The notes: generated from the sequence alone by a model not told the origin. Shown: positions 37,723 through 46,838, numbered from the stretch's first letter. The stretch is DNA of 64,000 nucleotides from Hyphomicrobiales bacterium (GCA_900473685.1 UCNE01000009.1:248001-312000); one strand, 5' to 3'. Numbers and translations are program-made.

Positions 37723-40047
37723 ATGGCGGATTTTGTTGCAGTTATTCGAAGGACCGTTGATGGTCTGTCGGACAATGTTCCCGAAATGCGGGCCAAGGTC
37801 TATGACAAGGCCCGCGGCGCCGTCCGCCGTCAGCTTGAAAGCATGAAGCCTCGTCCTTCGGACGAGATGATCGAACGCCAGATGGTCAAGCTCGAGGCGG
37901 CGATCAGCGAGGTCGAGGACGACCATGCTGAAGCGCTTCCCTCGCTGGATGAGCCGCAAGATGCTTCGGTAACCGAAGCTGCCGAAGCCGGGGACCAGGC
38001 CGCGGTAGCAGAGTTGCAACAGCCGGAAACGGATGTTGCCGAAGACGAGCGTCCGGAGCCTGCAGTCGAACCACAGGCGGATATTGAACCGGTGGAAGAG
38101 CCTGTCGCGGTGGCCCCGGTTGTGGTCAGCGAAGCGCCGGTGGAAGACGTTTCCGGATATTCGGAACCCGAGCCGGTTGCGGAAACTGATCGTGCGGTTG
38201 TTCCCGCAGAGGCTGATGTTCCAGCCGAGCCTGTTCATGCGGTAGAGCCCGAAGAGCCCCGGCAGGATGTTGCTGTTTTCGATGAGCCGGAGCATCCGGT
38301 GGCTGCGGCTTTCGAGCCGCAGGACGAAAGCGGTGCTGCGATTGAGGAAATCGCCCACATTCCGGACGTTGCCGAGCCGCAAGCCGTCGTGGAACTGGAA
38401 CCCGTCACTGAGCCAAATGCAGAGGCTGTTGTCGAACTGGCTGACGAAAAGCCGGTGCCTGCGCCGTCGGCCGAATGGGAATTGCCGGAATGGAACGATC
38501 CGGTCCCGGCAACCGCCCATAGCGAGCCGGTCTGGACCGAGGCCGCGGAAGCGGCGCCGGTTGCCGATGAAATTCCCGACCTGACGCAATATGAGCCGGT
38601 CGAAACGGTCACGCCGCTGAATGAAGATGCCGGCGCCAAGGATAATGTGCCGGGCGAAGCTGCGGCTGCCTGGGCGTGGGATGATAACGACCCCTTTACC
38701 CAGGCGCCGGCCCAGGCTGCCGACACGTCCGAGCCGGCGATTGCCGACTGGTCCTGGCCGGTTGAAAAGCCTGCCGTTGCAGAACCGGAACAGCCGCAAG
38801 CTGCCAATGACAGCTGGAAGGATATTGACGATCTTCTGGCCCATGGCGCAACAGCCGCGGCCGTTGGTGCTGCATCCGCATCGCCGGCAGGTACGGCTTC
38901 GGCGGCCGTGGACGAGAATGTCGAAGTGCCGGCGCGGCCGGTGTCGTACCGGGTCGAGCCGAAGCGCTCGCGAGTGAATGCCAAGGCGATCGGTTTTGGT
39001 GCGGTACTCTTGCTCATTCTGGGCGGCGGTGGTTATGCCTATTGGCAAAATCAGGCCACGGTGAACACCTGGGTATCCGGCATGGTGACATCCGTCACTG
39101 CCAAGATATCGGGTTTGACCACGCCGGAGGCATCCACGCCTACCGATGGCAACAAGGACGTGACGGCGCCGGAGACCAACAACCAGACGCAGACACCGGC
39201 GAATGCCGAGGTCGCGGCCGTTGAAGGCAGCAGCAAGTTTACCCAGCGCCTGCAGCAGGATGGCACGGAAGTCGATCAAGGTCCGGCGGCTGCGCCTGCG
39301 GGTGCCAATGCCACCGAGGAAGGCAAGTCGGTTGCTGCGCAGACGGAGGCCGGCAAGCCGGTCGATACCGCGCAGGCGACGCAGACAACCCCCGCACAGA
39401 CGACGGATGGCACACAGCCTGCCCAGCCGGTTCCCGGCCAGCAGACCGCGGCCAATCCGGCAACGCAGCAGGTGCCGGCTGGCGCCCAGAAGATGTTCCT
39501 CTATGAGGAGCGGCTGGGCCAGTCCGCGCCAACGGCGATCGAGGGCAACGTTGCCTGGTCGGTGAAGGAAGAGTCTCCCGGTGGCGACGCCAAGCCGGAG
39601 CCCGTTGTCCAGGCACAGATCAACGTTCCCGAACGTGGCCTGACGGCGCTGATGACAATCAAGCGCAATGCTGATCCGTCATTGCCGGCCAGTCATGTGA
39701 TCGAGTTCGTCTTCTCACTGCCGGAAAATTTCGAAGGCGGCAGCATCGACAGCGTGCAGCGCGTTTCGATGAAGCGCAACGAGCAGGATCGTGGTGATGC
39801 GCTGATTGCGGTTCCGGCCAAGATCACCGAGGATTTCCACATGATCGCGCTCAACGATTTCCCGGAGGCCGTTGCGACGAACACCGAGCTTCTGCGCACG
39901 CGGGGCTGGATGGATATCCCGCTGACCTACCGTAATGGCCGCCGCGCGCTGCTGACGCTGGAGAAGGGCACGGCGGGAACCGAAGCCTTTACCAAGGCCA
40001 TGCAGGCCTGGAGCCTTGCAGTAAAGCCCGATCCGGCCGGTCAGTAA
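37723..40047 (+). CDS. Large single-pass membrane protein of unknown function
   Basis: Protein of 774 residues with three regions. Residues 1-65 are a charged conserved-looking start (MADFVAVIRRTVDGLSDNVP). Residues 65-400 are a very acidic Pro/Glu/Val repeat-like stretch with motifs such as EPVAE and EPEEP. One transmembrane helix (AIGFGAVLLLILGGGGYAYW near residue 425) then divides it from a Thr/Gln/Pro linker and a folded C-terminal domain from about residue 590 (MFLYEERLGQSAPTAIEGNV). The topology predicts a cytoplasmic acidic arm and a periplasmic domain. I recognise no family; similar proteins are found beside purA and rpoH in rhizobia. Confidence 0.75.
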   Translation: MADFVAVIRRTVDGLSDNVPEMRAKVYDKARGAVRRQLESMKPRPSDEMIERQMVKLEAAISEVEDDHAEALPSLDEPQDASVTEAAEAGDQAAVAELQQPETDVAEDERPEPAVEPQADIEPVEEPVAVAPVVVSEAPVEDVSGYSEPEPVAETDRAVVPAEADVPAEPVHAVEPEEPRQDVAVFDEPEHPVAAAFEPQDESGAAIEEIAHIPDVAEPQAVVELEPVTEPNAEAVVELADEKPVPAPSAEWELPEWNDPVPATAHSEPVWTEAAEAAPVADEIPDLTQYEPVETVTPLNEDAGAKDNVPGEAAAAWAWDDNDPFTQAPAQAADTSEPAIADWSWPVEKPAVAEPEQPQAANDSWKDIDDLLAHGATAAAVGAASASPAGTASAAVDENVEVPARPVSYRVEPKRSRVNAKAIGFGAVLLLILGGGGYAYWQNQATVNTWVSGMVTSVTAKISGLTTPEASTPTDGNKDVTAPETNNQTQTPANAEVAAVEGSSKFTQRLQQDGTEVDQGPAAAPAGANATEEGKSVAAQTEAGKPVDTAQATQTTPAQTTDGTQPAQPVPGQQTAANPATQQVPAGAQKMFLYEERLGQSAPTAIEGNVAWSVKEESPGGDAKPEPVVQAQINVPERGLTALMTIKRNADPSLPASHVIEFVFSLPENFEGGSIDSVQRVSMKRNEQDRGDALIAVPAKITEDFHMIALNDFPEAVATNTELLRTRGWMDIPLTYRNGRRALLTLEKGTAGTEAFTKAMQAWSLAVKPDPAGQ

Positions 40048-40069
40048 TTCGTCCATAGGCACAAAAAGA

Positions 40070-40101
40070 AACCCGACTGGAGCGATCCAGCCGGGTTTTT
40101 G
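40070..40101. terminator. Bidirectional terminator
   Basis: Stem AACCCGACTGG with CCAGCCGGGTT (one mismatch), loop AGCGAT, with T-runs on both sides. It serves the 774-residue protein gene and the convergent rpoH. Confidence 0.85.
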
Positions 40102-40122
40102 TTTGTTCAATCAGCGCCGTTA

Positions 40123-41028
40123 TCAGGCATCTTCGACGACACGAAGCGCATTCTGGCGATCCTGCGCCGCCTTGCGGACGGCATCCTGGACCTTTTCAAA
40201 GGCGCGGACCTCGATCTGGCGGACGCGCTCGCGGCTGATGTCGAACTCGGTCGACAGGTCTTCCAGCGTCACCGGATCTTCCGTCAGGCGGCGTGCCTCG
40301 AAGATGCGGCGTTCACGGTCGTTCAACACGTTCATTGCGCTCGACAGGAGGCTGCGGCGGCTTTCCAGTTCGTCCTGCTCAATCAGGATGTCTTCCTGGC
40401 TGTCATGATCATCGACCAACCAATCCTGCCACTGGCCGGATTCGCCTTCACCCGCCTTGATCGGCGCGTTTAGCGAAGCGTCCCCGGAGAGGCGCTGGTT
40501 CATCGAAATCACTTCCGCTTCCGACACCTTCAGGGTCGTTGCGATATGCGCAACCTGATCGGGCTTTAGATCACCCTCGTCGAGGGCCTGGATCTTGCCC
40601 TTGAGACGGCGCAGGTTGAAGAACAGCCGCTTCTGGTTGGCGGTCGTGCCCATCTTCACCAGCGACCACGAGCGCAGGATATATTCCTGGATCGAGGCCT
40701 TGATCCACCACATGGCATAGGTGGCCAAACGGAAACCGCGTTCCGGATCGAACTTCTTGACCGCCTGCATCAGGCCGACATTGCCTTCGGAGACGACTTC
40801 GCCGATCGGGAGGCCATACCCGCGATAACCCATAGCGATCTTCGCCACGAGGCGCAGATGGCTGGTTACCAGCTGATGGGCGGCCTTGCGGTCGTCATGT
40901 TCCTGATACCGCTTGGCGAGCATGTACTCTTCCTGCGGTTCAAGCATGGGAAACTTGCGGATTTCATCGAGATAGCGGTTAAGACCGCCTTCTCCGGCGG
41001 TAATCGACGGTAACGTACTGCGGGCCAT
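40123..41028 (-). CDS. rpoH: RNA polymerase heat-shock sigma factor RpoH
   Basis: Sigma-32, 301 residues. Region 2 holds GYGLPIGEVVSEGNVGLMQA and the RFRLATYAMWWIKASIQEYI-type helix (here GFRLATYAMWW); the RpoH box is LVKMGTTANQKRLFFNLRRL; region 4 is TLEDLSTEFDISRERVRQIE. The start complementary to 41026-41028 is preceded by a GGGGGG-type Shine-Dalgarno. Its leader contains two adjacent perfect hairpins. It directs heat-shock transcription and is usually controlled by DnaK and FtsH. Confidence 0.97.
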   Translation of the reverse strand: MARSTLPSITAGEGGLNRYLDEIRKFPMLEPQEEYMLAKRYQEHDDRKAAHQLVTSHLRLVAKIAMGYRGYGLPIGEVVSEGNVGLMQAVKKFDPERGFRLATYAMWWIKASIQEYILRSWSLVKMGTTANQKRLFFNLRRLKGKIQALDEGDLKPDQVAHIATTLKVSEAEVISMNQRLSGDASLNAPIKAGEGESGQWQDWLVDDHDSQEDILIEQDELESRRSLLSSAMNVLNDRERRIFEARRLTEDPVTLEDLSTEFDISRERVRQIEVRAFEKVQDAVRKAAQDRQNALRVVEDA

Positions 41029-41049
41029 GATGCACCCCCCTTTCGCGTT

Positions 41050-41100
41050 CCGGCCTCCTCTTGGCAGGCCGGGCATGTGGGTCTATCCGACCCCACATGC
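41050..41100 (-). promoter_or_regulatory. Tandem hairpins in rpoH leader
   Basis: Two adjacent perfect stems just upstream of rpoH. On the rpoH strand the first is GCATGTGGG with CCCACATGC (plus-strand 41073-41100); the second is CCGGCCT with AGGCCGG (41050-41072). The second ends 21 bases before the start codon. No T-run follows, so they are not terminators. A role in rpoH mRNA control is inferred. Confidence 0.5.
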
Positions 41101-41274
41101 TCATAGATAAGTGCGGCGAAAGCATGATTCAAGAACTCCGGTTTCACAGAGATGTGAAGCCAGAGAAGCGCATGCCCCAGTTGGGTTACAGCCTGTAAAT
41201 TGTGTCCGCCCCCGAAATATCAAGGGCGGAACCGGTGATTTGTAACATTTTGTAGAATTCCCGGCGCGTGCCGG

Positions 41275-41532
41275 TCAATGGATGGACGAGTTGTCCTGTT
41301 CTTCCTCGAACATGACGGCGACATCGCCATTGGCGCTGAGGCGGACGCGATTGTCATCGACGCTTGCCACCAGTTCCAGGGCGATGAAGTGGTGGTGGTT
41401 TTCGTGCCCGAAACCGCTGTCCTTCCTGGTCAGCTTGATGCGATCGCCTTCGACGCGATCGACCGTGCCGACATGAAGACCGTCGGCGCTGATGATTTCG
41501 GCATGTTCTCTGATCTGTGTGGCATCAATCAT
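41275..41532 (-). CDS. DUF2171-family protein
   Basis: Protein of 85 residues matching the PRC-barrel-like DUF2171 family: MIDATQIREHAEIISADGLH, VGTVDRVEGDRIKLTRKDSG, HHHFIALELVASVD. The start at 41532 has AAGGAG upstream on the minus strand. Such small proteins are frequent near stress genes in rhizobia; no biochemical role is established here. Confidence 0.78.
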   Translation of the reverse strand: MIDATQIREHAEIISADGLHVGTVDRVEGDRIKLTRKDSGFGHENHHHFIALELVASVDDNRVRLSANGDVAVMFEEEQDNSSIH

Positions 41533-41627
41533 CGGGTTTCTCCTTTGAATATTCCTGACAACGCGCCAGTCTGGGAAAGGATGCATGAGAGGCCGATAAA
41601 TCAGGGCGCGCCTCGCCAGGCTTGATT

Positions 41628-41957
41628 TCAGCAGGACATGCCGGGAGGGCTTGCATCATCCGTATCACTCCGGCGATAGCGGCTGTACTCGCCATAGGCC
41701 TGGCATCGTGAAATGCCGATGTCCTTCAACTGGTCATCGTTGAGTTCCAGCAGCGCCAGACGATTGCTGCGGTCCTGTACTGTCTTGGCGAGAAATCCGA
41801 AAAATCTGCGGGCGAGAGTGTATGGCACCATGACCGCGACAGCCATCGGACCAGCCGAACCTGGGATGCCGGCATTTTGCGAAACAAGTTTCAGTTCTGC
41901 TGACAAGGCGTGTCCATCCGGCACACGATCGCCGATCACATGGGGTTCGTTCTTCAT
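41628..41957 (-). CDS. DUF1127-family small protein
   Basis: Protein of 109 residues ending with a DUF1127 motif: RLALLELNDDQLKDIGISRC followed by a Tyr/Arg-rich tail. Many DUF1127 proteins are small arginine-rich factors linked to RNA turnover and stress in alphaproteobacteria; this one has an extra 50-residue N-terminal region. Same strand as the DUF2171 gene. Confidence 0.8.
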   Translation of the reverse strand: MKNEPHVIGDRVPDGHALSAELKLVSQNAGIPGSAGPMAVAVMVPYTLARRFFGFLAKTVQDRSNRLALLELNDDQLKDIGISRCQAYGEYSRYRRSDTDDASPPGMSC

Positions 41958-42026
41958 CGATGTTTCTCCAAAAATGCCGGACGCTTAGCTGACCGGCGTG
42001 TCAGGGGGGAGGGGCCTTTCCCGGCC

Positions 42027-42188
42027 CTATCCCTTCGAGATCTGGGGGGTATGAATTGCGGCGTCCGCCTCGCGCAGGGCCTGTGCGCATTCCTCGCAGC
42101 AGACCTCGACGGTCTTGCCACCGATCTTGACGGCGATGCGGCTGGCATCGAGTTCGCAGTCGCAGGCGGCGCATGTGTTGTTCTGCAT
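42027..42188 (-). CDS. Cysteine-rich mini-protein, putative metal binding
   Basis: Tiny protein of 53 residues (MQNNTCAACDCELDASRIAV, CCEECAQALREADAAIHTP) with two Cys clusters, CxxCxC and CCxxC, reminiscent of TRASH/YHS-type metal-binding knuckles. The start at 42188 is set by a GGAGG seven bases upstream; ATG 42194 is too close to it. It lies 107 bases downstream of an AraC regulator on the same strand. Metal binding is inferred from cysteine spacing. Confidence 0.7.
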   Translation of the reverse strand: MQNNTCAACDCELDASRIAVKIGGKTVEVCCEECAQALREADAAIHTPQISKG

Positions 42189-42295
42189 GATCATTCCTCC
42201 GGTTGATGTGTTTCGACCAGGAGAGAAGACCATTTTGGCCAGAACGGCGCTGTCAGATTCTTTAGCGATCTTGCTTGCCGATCGGATGGGGAGGA

Positions 42296-43126
42296 TCAGC
42301 GCAGGCCGGCGAAGCGCTGGAATTCGGCCGGGGTGCGGCCATAGGCCTGGCGGAACGAGGATGAGAAATGGCTATGGCTTGAAAAGCCGAGGTCGAGGCC
42401 AAGCCCCGTCAGGTCGTCATAGCTTCCGAGCAGGTCGAGCGCCTTGGCCAATCTCAGCCGCAGATGGTAGCGATAGAGCGGGGTGCCCTCCACCTGCTGG
42501 AAGACCTGGGTCAGGTAGACCGGCGAGACACCGGCCTCCCGGGCGATCTCGGCCAGCGTCCAGCGCCGGGCGAGATCGGAGGAAAGGATGAGCTTGGCCC
42601 GGTCCACCAGTTTCTGCCGGCCGAGACTGGCCGTGGCGGCACGGGCCGTGCGTTCGCCGACGGCGCGACGCACCAGCGTCATTGCCAGCGTTTCTGCCTC
42701 GAGCGTTTCGGCCGTGCCCCTGAGCAGGCTGTGGCGCAAAAGGGCGACGAGCGCCTGCGCGCGGGCGTCTATGCGCAGGCGCTGCTTGTTGAAGGCGAAG
42801 GGGCTTCTTGCAGCCCGGTGAGCCTTTGGGACCAGTTCCTCCAGCGCTGTTTCGTGCACGGCCAGGCTCAGGCACGCATCGCCGCCTTCCACCGGATGGC
42901 TGATGCGGTAGTCCTCGTCACGATTGAAGAACAACACCTGATTGGCTTCGGCAACAACGTCATCGCTGCCGACATGGCGCAGAAAAACACCGCGATAGGG
43001 AAACACCAGGCTGGTAACGCGCGAACACTCCTCGTCGCTCCTGTGGCGGCATTCGCCGGAACACAGAACGTCGTGGACGCTGACCATCTCGGTATCGAGA
43101 ATTTTCGTGGCCGCAAACTGGCTCAT
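42296..43126 (-). CDS. AraC-family transcriptional regulator
   Basis: AraC/XylS-type regulator, 276 residues. The N-terminal half is a cupin-like sensor with SGECRHRSDEE and FPYRGVFLRHVG; the C-terminal half has two helix-turn-helix motifs, WTLAEIAREAGVSPVYLTQV and LGLDLGFSSHSHFSSSFRQA, closing with YGRTPAEFQR. ATG 43126 is supported by GGAG upstream. The Cys-rich mini-protein gene downstream could be in the same unit or a target. The inducer is unknown. Confidence 0.9.
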   Translation of the reverse strand: MSQFAATKILDTEMVSVHDVLCSGECRHRSDEECSRVTSLVFPYRGVFLRHVGSDDVVAEANQVLFFNRDEDYRISHPVEGGDACLSLAVHETALEELVPKAHRAARSPFAFNKQRLRIDARAQALVALLRHSLLRGTAETLEAETLAMTLVRRAVGERTARAATASLGRQKLVDRAKLILSSDLARRWTLAEIAREAGVSPVYLTQVFQQVEGTPLYRYHLRLRLAKALDLLGSYDDLTGLGLDLGFSSHSHFSSSFRQAYGRTPAEFQRFAGLR

Positions 43127-43188
43127 GCGCGCTCCAGGTTTCAAGGAGCGTTATACGCCTTGAATGGCCGGATCGCCAAGTCCCAGCT

Positions 43189-44211
43189 TCAGCCGCGCAA
43201 TGCTTCGACCAGTTCCTGCATGTCGTCGGGAACTGGCGATTCAAAATGCATCGTCTCACCGGTGGCCGGGTGCTCGAAGGCCAGCATGAAGGCGTGCAGC
43301 GCCTGCCGGGGGAAACGGTTGACGACCGCCTTTGCTTCGTCCGGCAAAAGGTTGGCCTTGGTCTTGAAGGCCGCGCCATAATCGGGATCGCCGATCAGCG
43401 GGTGGCCGATATGGGCCATATGCACCCGAATCTGATGGGTGCGCCCGGTTTCGAGATTGCACTTGATCATCGCGGCCAGTGCCGTCGCGTCAGGCTTCTC
43501 GTGGTAGCGCTCCATCACTTCATAATGAGTAATCGCCTCGCGGGCGTCGTCGGATCCCTCTTGCTTGACCGCACGCTTGACCCGGTCGCCGGCGCGGCCG
43601 AGCGGCGCGTCGATCGTGCCTTTCAGTCCACGCGGGCGGCCCCAGACGATGGCCATGTAGGCGCGTTCCAGCGGTCCGGTGCGGCCGTGGTCGGCAAACT
43701 GGTCCGAGAGATGGCGATGGGCGATATCGTTCTTGGCGACCACCATGACGCCGCTGGTGTCCTTGTCGAGCCGGTGGACGATGCCGGGGCGTTTGACCCC
43801 GCCAATACCCGAAAGACTTGCGCCGCAGTGGTGGATCAGCGCGTTGACCAGCGTGCCGGTCCAGTTGCCGGCGCCCGGATGGACGACAAGGCCCGGCGGC
43901 TTGACCAATACGATGAGATCGTCGTCCTCATAGAGCACGTTGAGCGGGATATCCTCACCCTTCGGCTCCGGATCTTCGGCTTCCGGAAGACCAATCTCGA
44001 AGATGTCACCAGGCTGCACCTTCTTCTTGGCCTCCGTGATGGTCTTGCCGTTGACGGAGACTTCACCCTGTTCGATCAGGGCCTTGATGCGGTTGCGGGA
44101 AAACTCACCGCCCAGCGCCTCCGTCAGATACGCATCCATGCGCCCGGCAGCGTCTTCATTTGCCGTCAGGACTTTCCTAATTGCCGGGGCTTGTTTAAAG
44201 GGGTCGTTCAT
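43189..44211 (-). CDS. rluD: 23S rRNA pseudouridine synthase RluD-type
   Basis: RluA/RluD-family pseudouridine synthase, 340 residues. An N-terminal S4 domain (GRMDAYLTEALGGEFSRNRI, VSVNGK) precedes the catalytic domain with PGIVHRLDKDTSGVMVVAKN carrying the essential Asp and KCNLETGRTHQIRVHMAHIG. In rhizobia rluD commonly precedes rpoH; here several small genes and an AraC regulator lie between. It is divergent from the DUF6476 gene, 30 bases apart. Confidence 0.95.
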   Translation of the reverse strand: MNDPFKQAPAIRKVLTANEDAAGRMDAYLTEALGGEFSRNRIKALIEQGEVSVNGKTITEAKKKVQPGDIFEIGLPEAEDPEPKGEDIPLNVLYEDDDLIVLVKPPGLVVHPGAGNWTGTLVNALIHHCGASLSGIGGVKRPGIVHRLDKDTSGVMVVAKNDIAHRHLSDQFADHGRTGPLERAYMAIVWGRPRGLKGTIDAPLGRAGDRVKRAVKQEGSDDAREAITHYEVMERYHEKPDATALAAMIKCNLETGRTHQIRVHMAHIGHPLIGDPDYGAAFKTKANLLPDEAKAVVNRFPRQALHAFMLAFEHPATGETMHFESPVPDDMQELVEALRG

Positions 44212-44241
44212 TCTCGTTCCATTCCGCAGGGTAGGCCAGCC

Positions 44242-44625
44242 ATGTCCAATCAGAAACCAGTCGAACAGGAAGACAAGCCGCTCGATCCGGTGATGGAGAA
44301 CGTGCGCCGCAAGATGATCAAGCTGCAGCTGGTCTCGGGTGGTATCATGTTGGTGATGCTTATGGTCGTGCTTTCGGCGATTGTCTATAAGCTTACGCGT
44401 CCGGGCAAGGCCGATGTGGAGCAAAGCGCCTCCGTTGCCGTGCCGGGCGAGGCGCCGGTCACGGCAATCGCTGCGCTGCCTGCCGGGTTCGAAGTTTCAA
44501 ACGTTGCCTTGTCGGGCGGCCAGATCCTGTTCTATGGCGCGGTTGCCGGCGGCGACCGCAAGGCGATCGTCTTCGATATCGCCGCTGGCCGCATCGTTGC
44601 GGATATCTCCGTCAAGACCAACTGA
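44242..44625 (+). CDS. DUF6476-type membrane protein
   Basis: Protein of 127 residues with a charged N-terminus (VMENVRRKMIKLQLVSGGIM), one transmembrane helix (LQLVSGGIMLVMLMVVLSAIVY) and a small periplasmic domain (FYGAVAGGDRKAIVFDIAAG). It fits the DUF6476 family found next to rluD in alphaproteobacteria. Divergent from rluD and 12 bases upstream of the methyltransferase gene. Confidence 0.8.
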   Translation: MSNQKPVEQEDKPLDPVMENVRRKMIKLQLVSGGIMLVMLMVVLSAIVYKLTRPGKADVEQSASVAVPGEAPVTAIAALPAGFEVSNVALSGGQILFYGAVAGGDRKAIVFDIAAGRIVADISVKTN

Positions 44626-44637
44626 GAAGGCTGAGCC

Positions 44638-45459
44638 GTGACAACGCTGCGCATCGACGATCCGGCTGATCCGCGCATCGCCGGGTTCGTCTCGATCAAG
44701 GAGCGCGACCTGACAGGCCGGCATGGCCGCTTCATCGCCGAGGGTACTGTCGTCTTGCGCATGCTGGCGGCTGCACACCGAGCGGGCCGTGGCATCGAGG
44801 CTGAAGCCATTCTTCTTCTCGAAAATCGCGTCGATGGTGTCAGCGGCATTCTCGCCGAATTCCCGGCGGACATTCCCGTCTATGTCGCCAGTGCTCCGGT
44901 GTTCGATGCTATTGCCGGTTTCAACATGCACCGTGGCGTGCTGGCGCTCGGTAAGCGCCAATCGGCGCCCAGCCTGGATGCTCTTGCCGGTAGCCTTCCG
45001 AAGAAGAGCCTGGTTCTCGCCGCTTGCGGCATCTCCAACCACGACAATATGGGGTCGATGTTCCGCAACGCCGCTGCCTTTGGCGTCGATGCCATTCTGA
45101 TGGACGAGACCAGCTGCGATCCGATGTACCGCAAGGCGATCCGGGTCTCCGTCGGCTCGGTGCTGAGTGTACCCTTTGCCCGCGAAGGGTCGGTAACCGA
45201 GCTGATCGGCCGTCTGCAGGCCGAGGGTTTTGCGATCTGGGGCCTGTCGCCACGCGGCAAGACCGATCTGCACGATATTGCGCCATCGCCGCGGACTGCG
45301 CTGCTGGTTGGAACGGAAGGCGAGGGGTTGCCTGAAAATATCATGGCATCGATCCAGACCGCCAGCATCCGCCAGCGGCCGGGACTGGACAGCCTGAATG
45401 TTGCCACCGCCACCGGCATCGCCCTGCATCAGGTGGCGATGATCAACGGCTTCATCTGA
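44638..45459 (+). CDS. TrmH/SpoU-family RNA 2'-O-methyltransferase
   Basis: SPOUT-class RNA methyltransferase, 273 residues, starting with GTG 44638. An N-terminal substrate-binding domain (GRHGRFIAEGTVVLRMLAAA) leads into the SpoU knot: LVLAACGISNHDNMGSMFRN, ALLVGTEGEGLPE and LNVATATGIALHQ. It probably methylates ribose in tRNA or rRNA; the exact site cannot be told. Confidence 0.92.
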   Translation: MTTLRIDDPADPRIAGFVSIKERDLTGRHGRFIAEGTVVLRMLAAAHRAGRGIEAEAILLLENRVDGVSGILAEFPADIPVYVASAPVFDAIAGFNMHRGVLALGKRQSAPSLDALAGSLPKKSLVLAACGISNHDNMGSMFRNAAAFGVDAILMDETSCDPMYRKAIRVSVGSVLSVPFAREGSVTELIGRLQAEGFAIWGLSPRGKTDLHDIAPSPRTALLVGTEGEGLPENIMASIQTASIRQRPGLDSLNVATATGIALHQVAMINGFI

Positions 45460-45467
45460 GGTAGGGT

Positions 45468-46667
45468 TTATTGATGGTCCGGCGGCAACATGTCGCGGGC
45501 GCGGGCAGCGAGGCTCTTATCCGGGACGTTGGGCTGCGTGCCTGCCGTCGAAAGGAGGGAGGGTATCGGTGACCCCGGACCTTCCTTGGCCGCTGTCAAA
45601 GCCACCATGGTTGCCGCGATATCGGCAATGTCCTCACGCATGGCGTCGTCGTGTGCTGAAGATGTAGAGGTCATCAACTGTTCTGTAAGTGCCGCCGCCC
45701 GGTTGCGGGCATAGTCGGCCGGCACGGTCAGATCGATGGCTGTTACGGGTGACATGGTGTTCTGTGCATCGGTGTTGCCCTCTGTTCCTAATGTGCCGCC
45801 TGTTGCCGGATCGGTTGCCACGGATTTCTTCTCGCGACGTACGGGCATCGTCAGGCCGGCAGCCCGTAGCGCCTTCGAGGCTTCGCGCAGGTCCGTTCCG
45901 GCGTCCCTGACCTTGGCCTTCAAGCGCTCGATCTCGCTGCCCCTGCGCTCGAGGAAGCTGTCCTTGTCGGCATTGGCGGCCATTTCCCGGGTCAGTTTTG
46001 TTTCGAACTGCTTGAGGCGGGTTTCGTCACGGGCAAGCCGGACTTCGAGTTCGCGCGCTTTGGTGCTTTCGGCTTTCAGGTCGTTGCGCATGATCTCGCG
46101 CTCGTCCTTCAGGCCGGCAATGCGGCTTTTCAGGTTTTCGGCCTCTGCATCATGGGCAGCGACGTCGATCTTCAGGCTATCCATATCGCCGGTCAGGTGG
46201 TCGACCTGCCGGTTCAACGTTGTGATATCGATGTTCTTTTTGACGCTCTCGCGCTCGACATCGGCAAGTGTCGCCTTCAGCCGCTCGATGTTCTGCTCCA
46301 GCTGGCGGGCGGCAGAGCGCAGGTCCGCGGCTTCGACATTCATATCGGCAAGTTGCGCATGCAGGTCGGCGTTTTCACCGGCGAGGCGTTGGGTTTCTTT
46401 CAAGGTCGAACCGTTTTGCAGCAAAAGCGCAACGTTCTTATCGCGTTCGCGTTTCAGCGTCTGGCTGGTCCTGGCGTTTTCCGCCGCGTAACCGGCGCGG
46501 GCTGCGTCCTTCTGCGCCCGAACCTCCTGCGGCGAAAGCGGCATTGTGGCCGTCAGCCGATCCTCGGCAAAGCGAACGATGCGCCTGTGCACGACCGGTG
46601 CCGCCAGCAGGCCGAGCAGAGCTGCGGTGAGAAAACCCAGGGCAAACAGGAGTGCGAATTCAATCAC
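45468..46667 (-). CDS. Coiled-coil membrane protein of unknown function
   Basis: Protein of 399 residues with an N-terminal transmembrane helix (FALLFALGFLTAALLGLLAA), then a long coiled coil from about residue 55 to 260 (for example LAGENADLHAQLADMNVEAA), and a disordered C-terminal tail rich in Ala, Thr and Pro. It resembles conserved rhizobial proteins without a named role. It is convergent with the methyltransferase gene, 8 bases apart. A scaffold at the inner membrane is plausible but unproven. Confidence 0.75.
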   Translation of the reverse strand: MIEFALLFALGFLTAALLGLLAAPVVHRRIVRFAEDRLTATMPLSPQEVRAQKDAARAGYAAENARTSQTLKRERDKNVALLLQNGSTLKETQRLAGENADLHAQLADMNVEAADLRSAARQLEQNIERLKATLADVERESVKKNIDITTLNRQVDHLTGDMDSLKIDVAAHDAEAENLKSRIAGLKDEREIMRNDLKAESTKARELEVRLARDETRLKQFETKLTREMAANADKDSFLERRGSEIERLKAKVRDAGTDLREASKALRAAGLTMPVRREKKSVATDPATGGTLGTEGNTDAQNTMSPVTAIDLTVPADYARNRAAALTEQLMTSTSSAHDDAMREDIADIAATMVALTAAKEGPGSPIPSLLSTAGTQPNVPDKSLAARARDMLPPDHQ

Positions 46668-46784
46668 GGGCTGGCCATTTCAGTTCAGAGCACGCGGCGA
46701 CACGCTATAGTCCATGTTTTTTGTTTCATTCGGACTAACGAGAAGTGACAATATCACTTCAGGTGTTCGCAAACGCGTATTTTT

Positions 46785-46807
46785 TCCAGTCGCCTCCGCG
46801 ACTGGAA
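46785..46807. other. Perfect hairpin without T-run
   Basis: CCAGTCGC and GCGACTGG separated by CTCC, between two minus-strand genes. On the minus strand it is followed by A residues, so a simple intrinsic terminator is unlikely. Confidence 0.45.
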
Positions 46808-46838
46808 ATTCCTAGGCAAAAAAAGGAGGTGTTTGGTC

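Noticed and set aside
46785..46807. Hairpin after the DUF1134 gene as terminator
   Set aside because: On the relevant strand it is followed by A residues rather than T.
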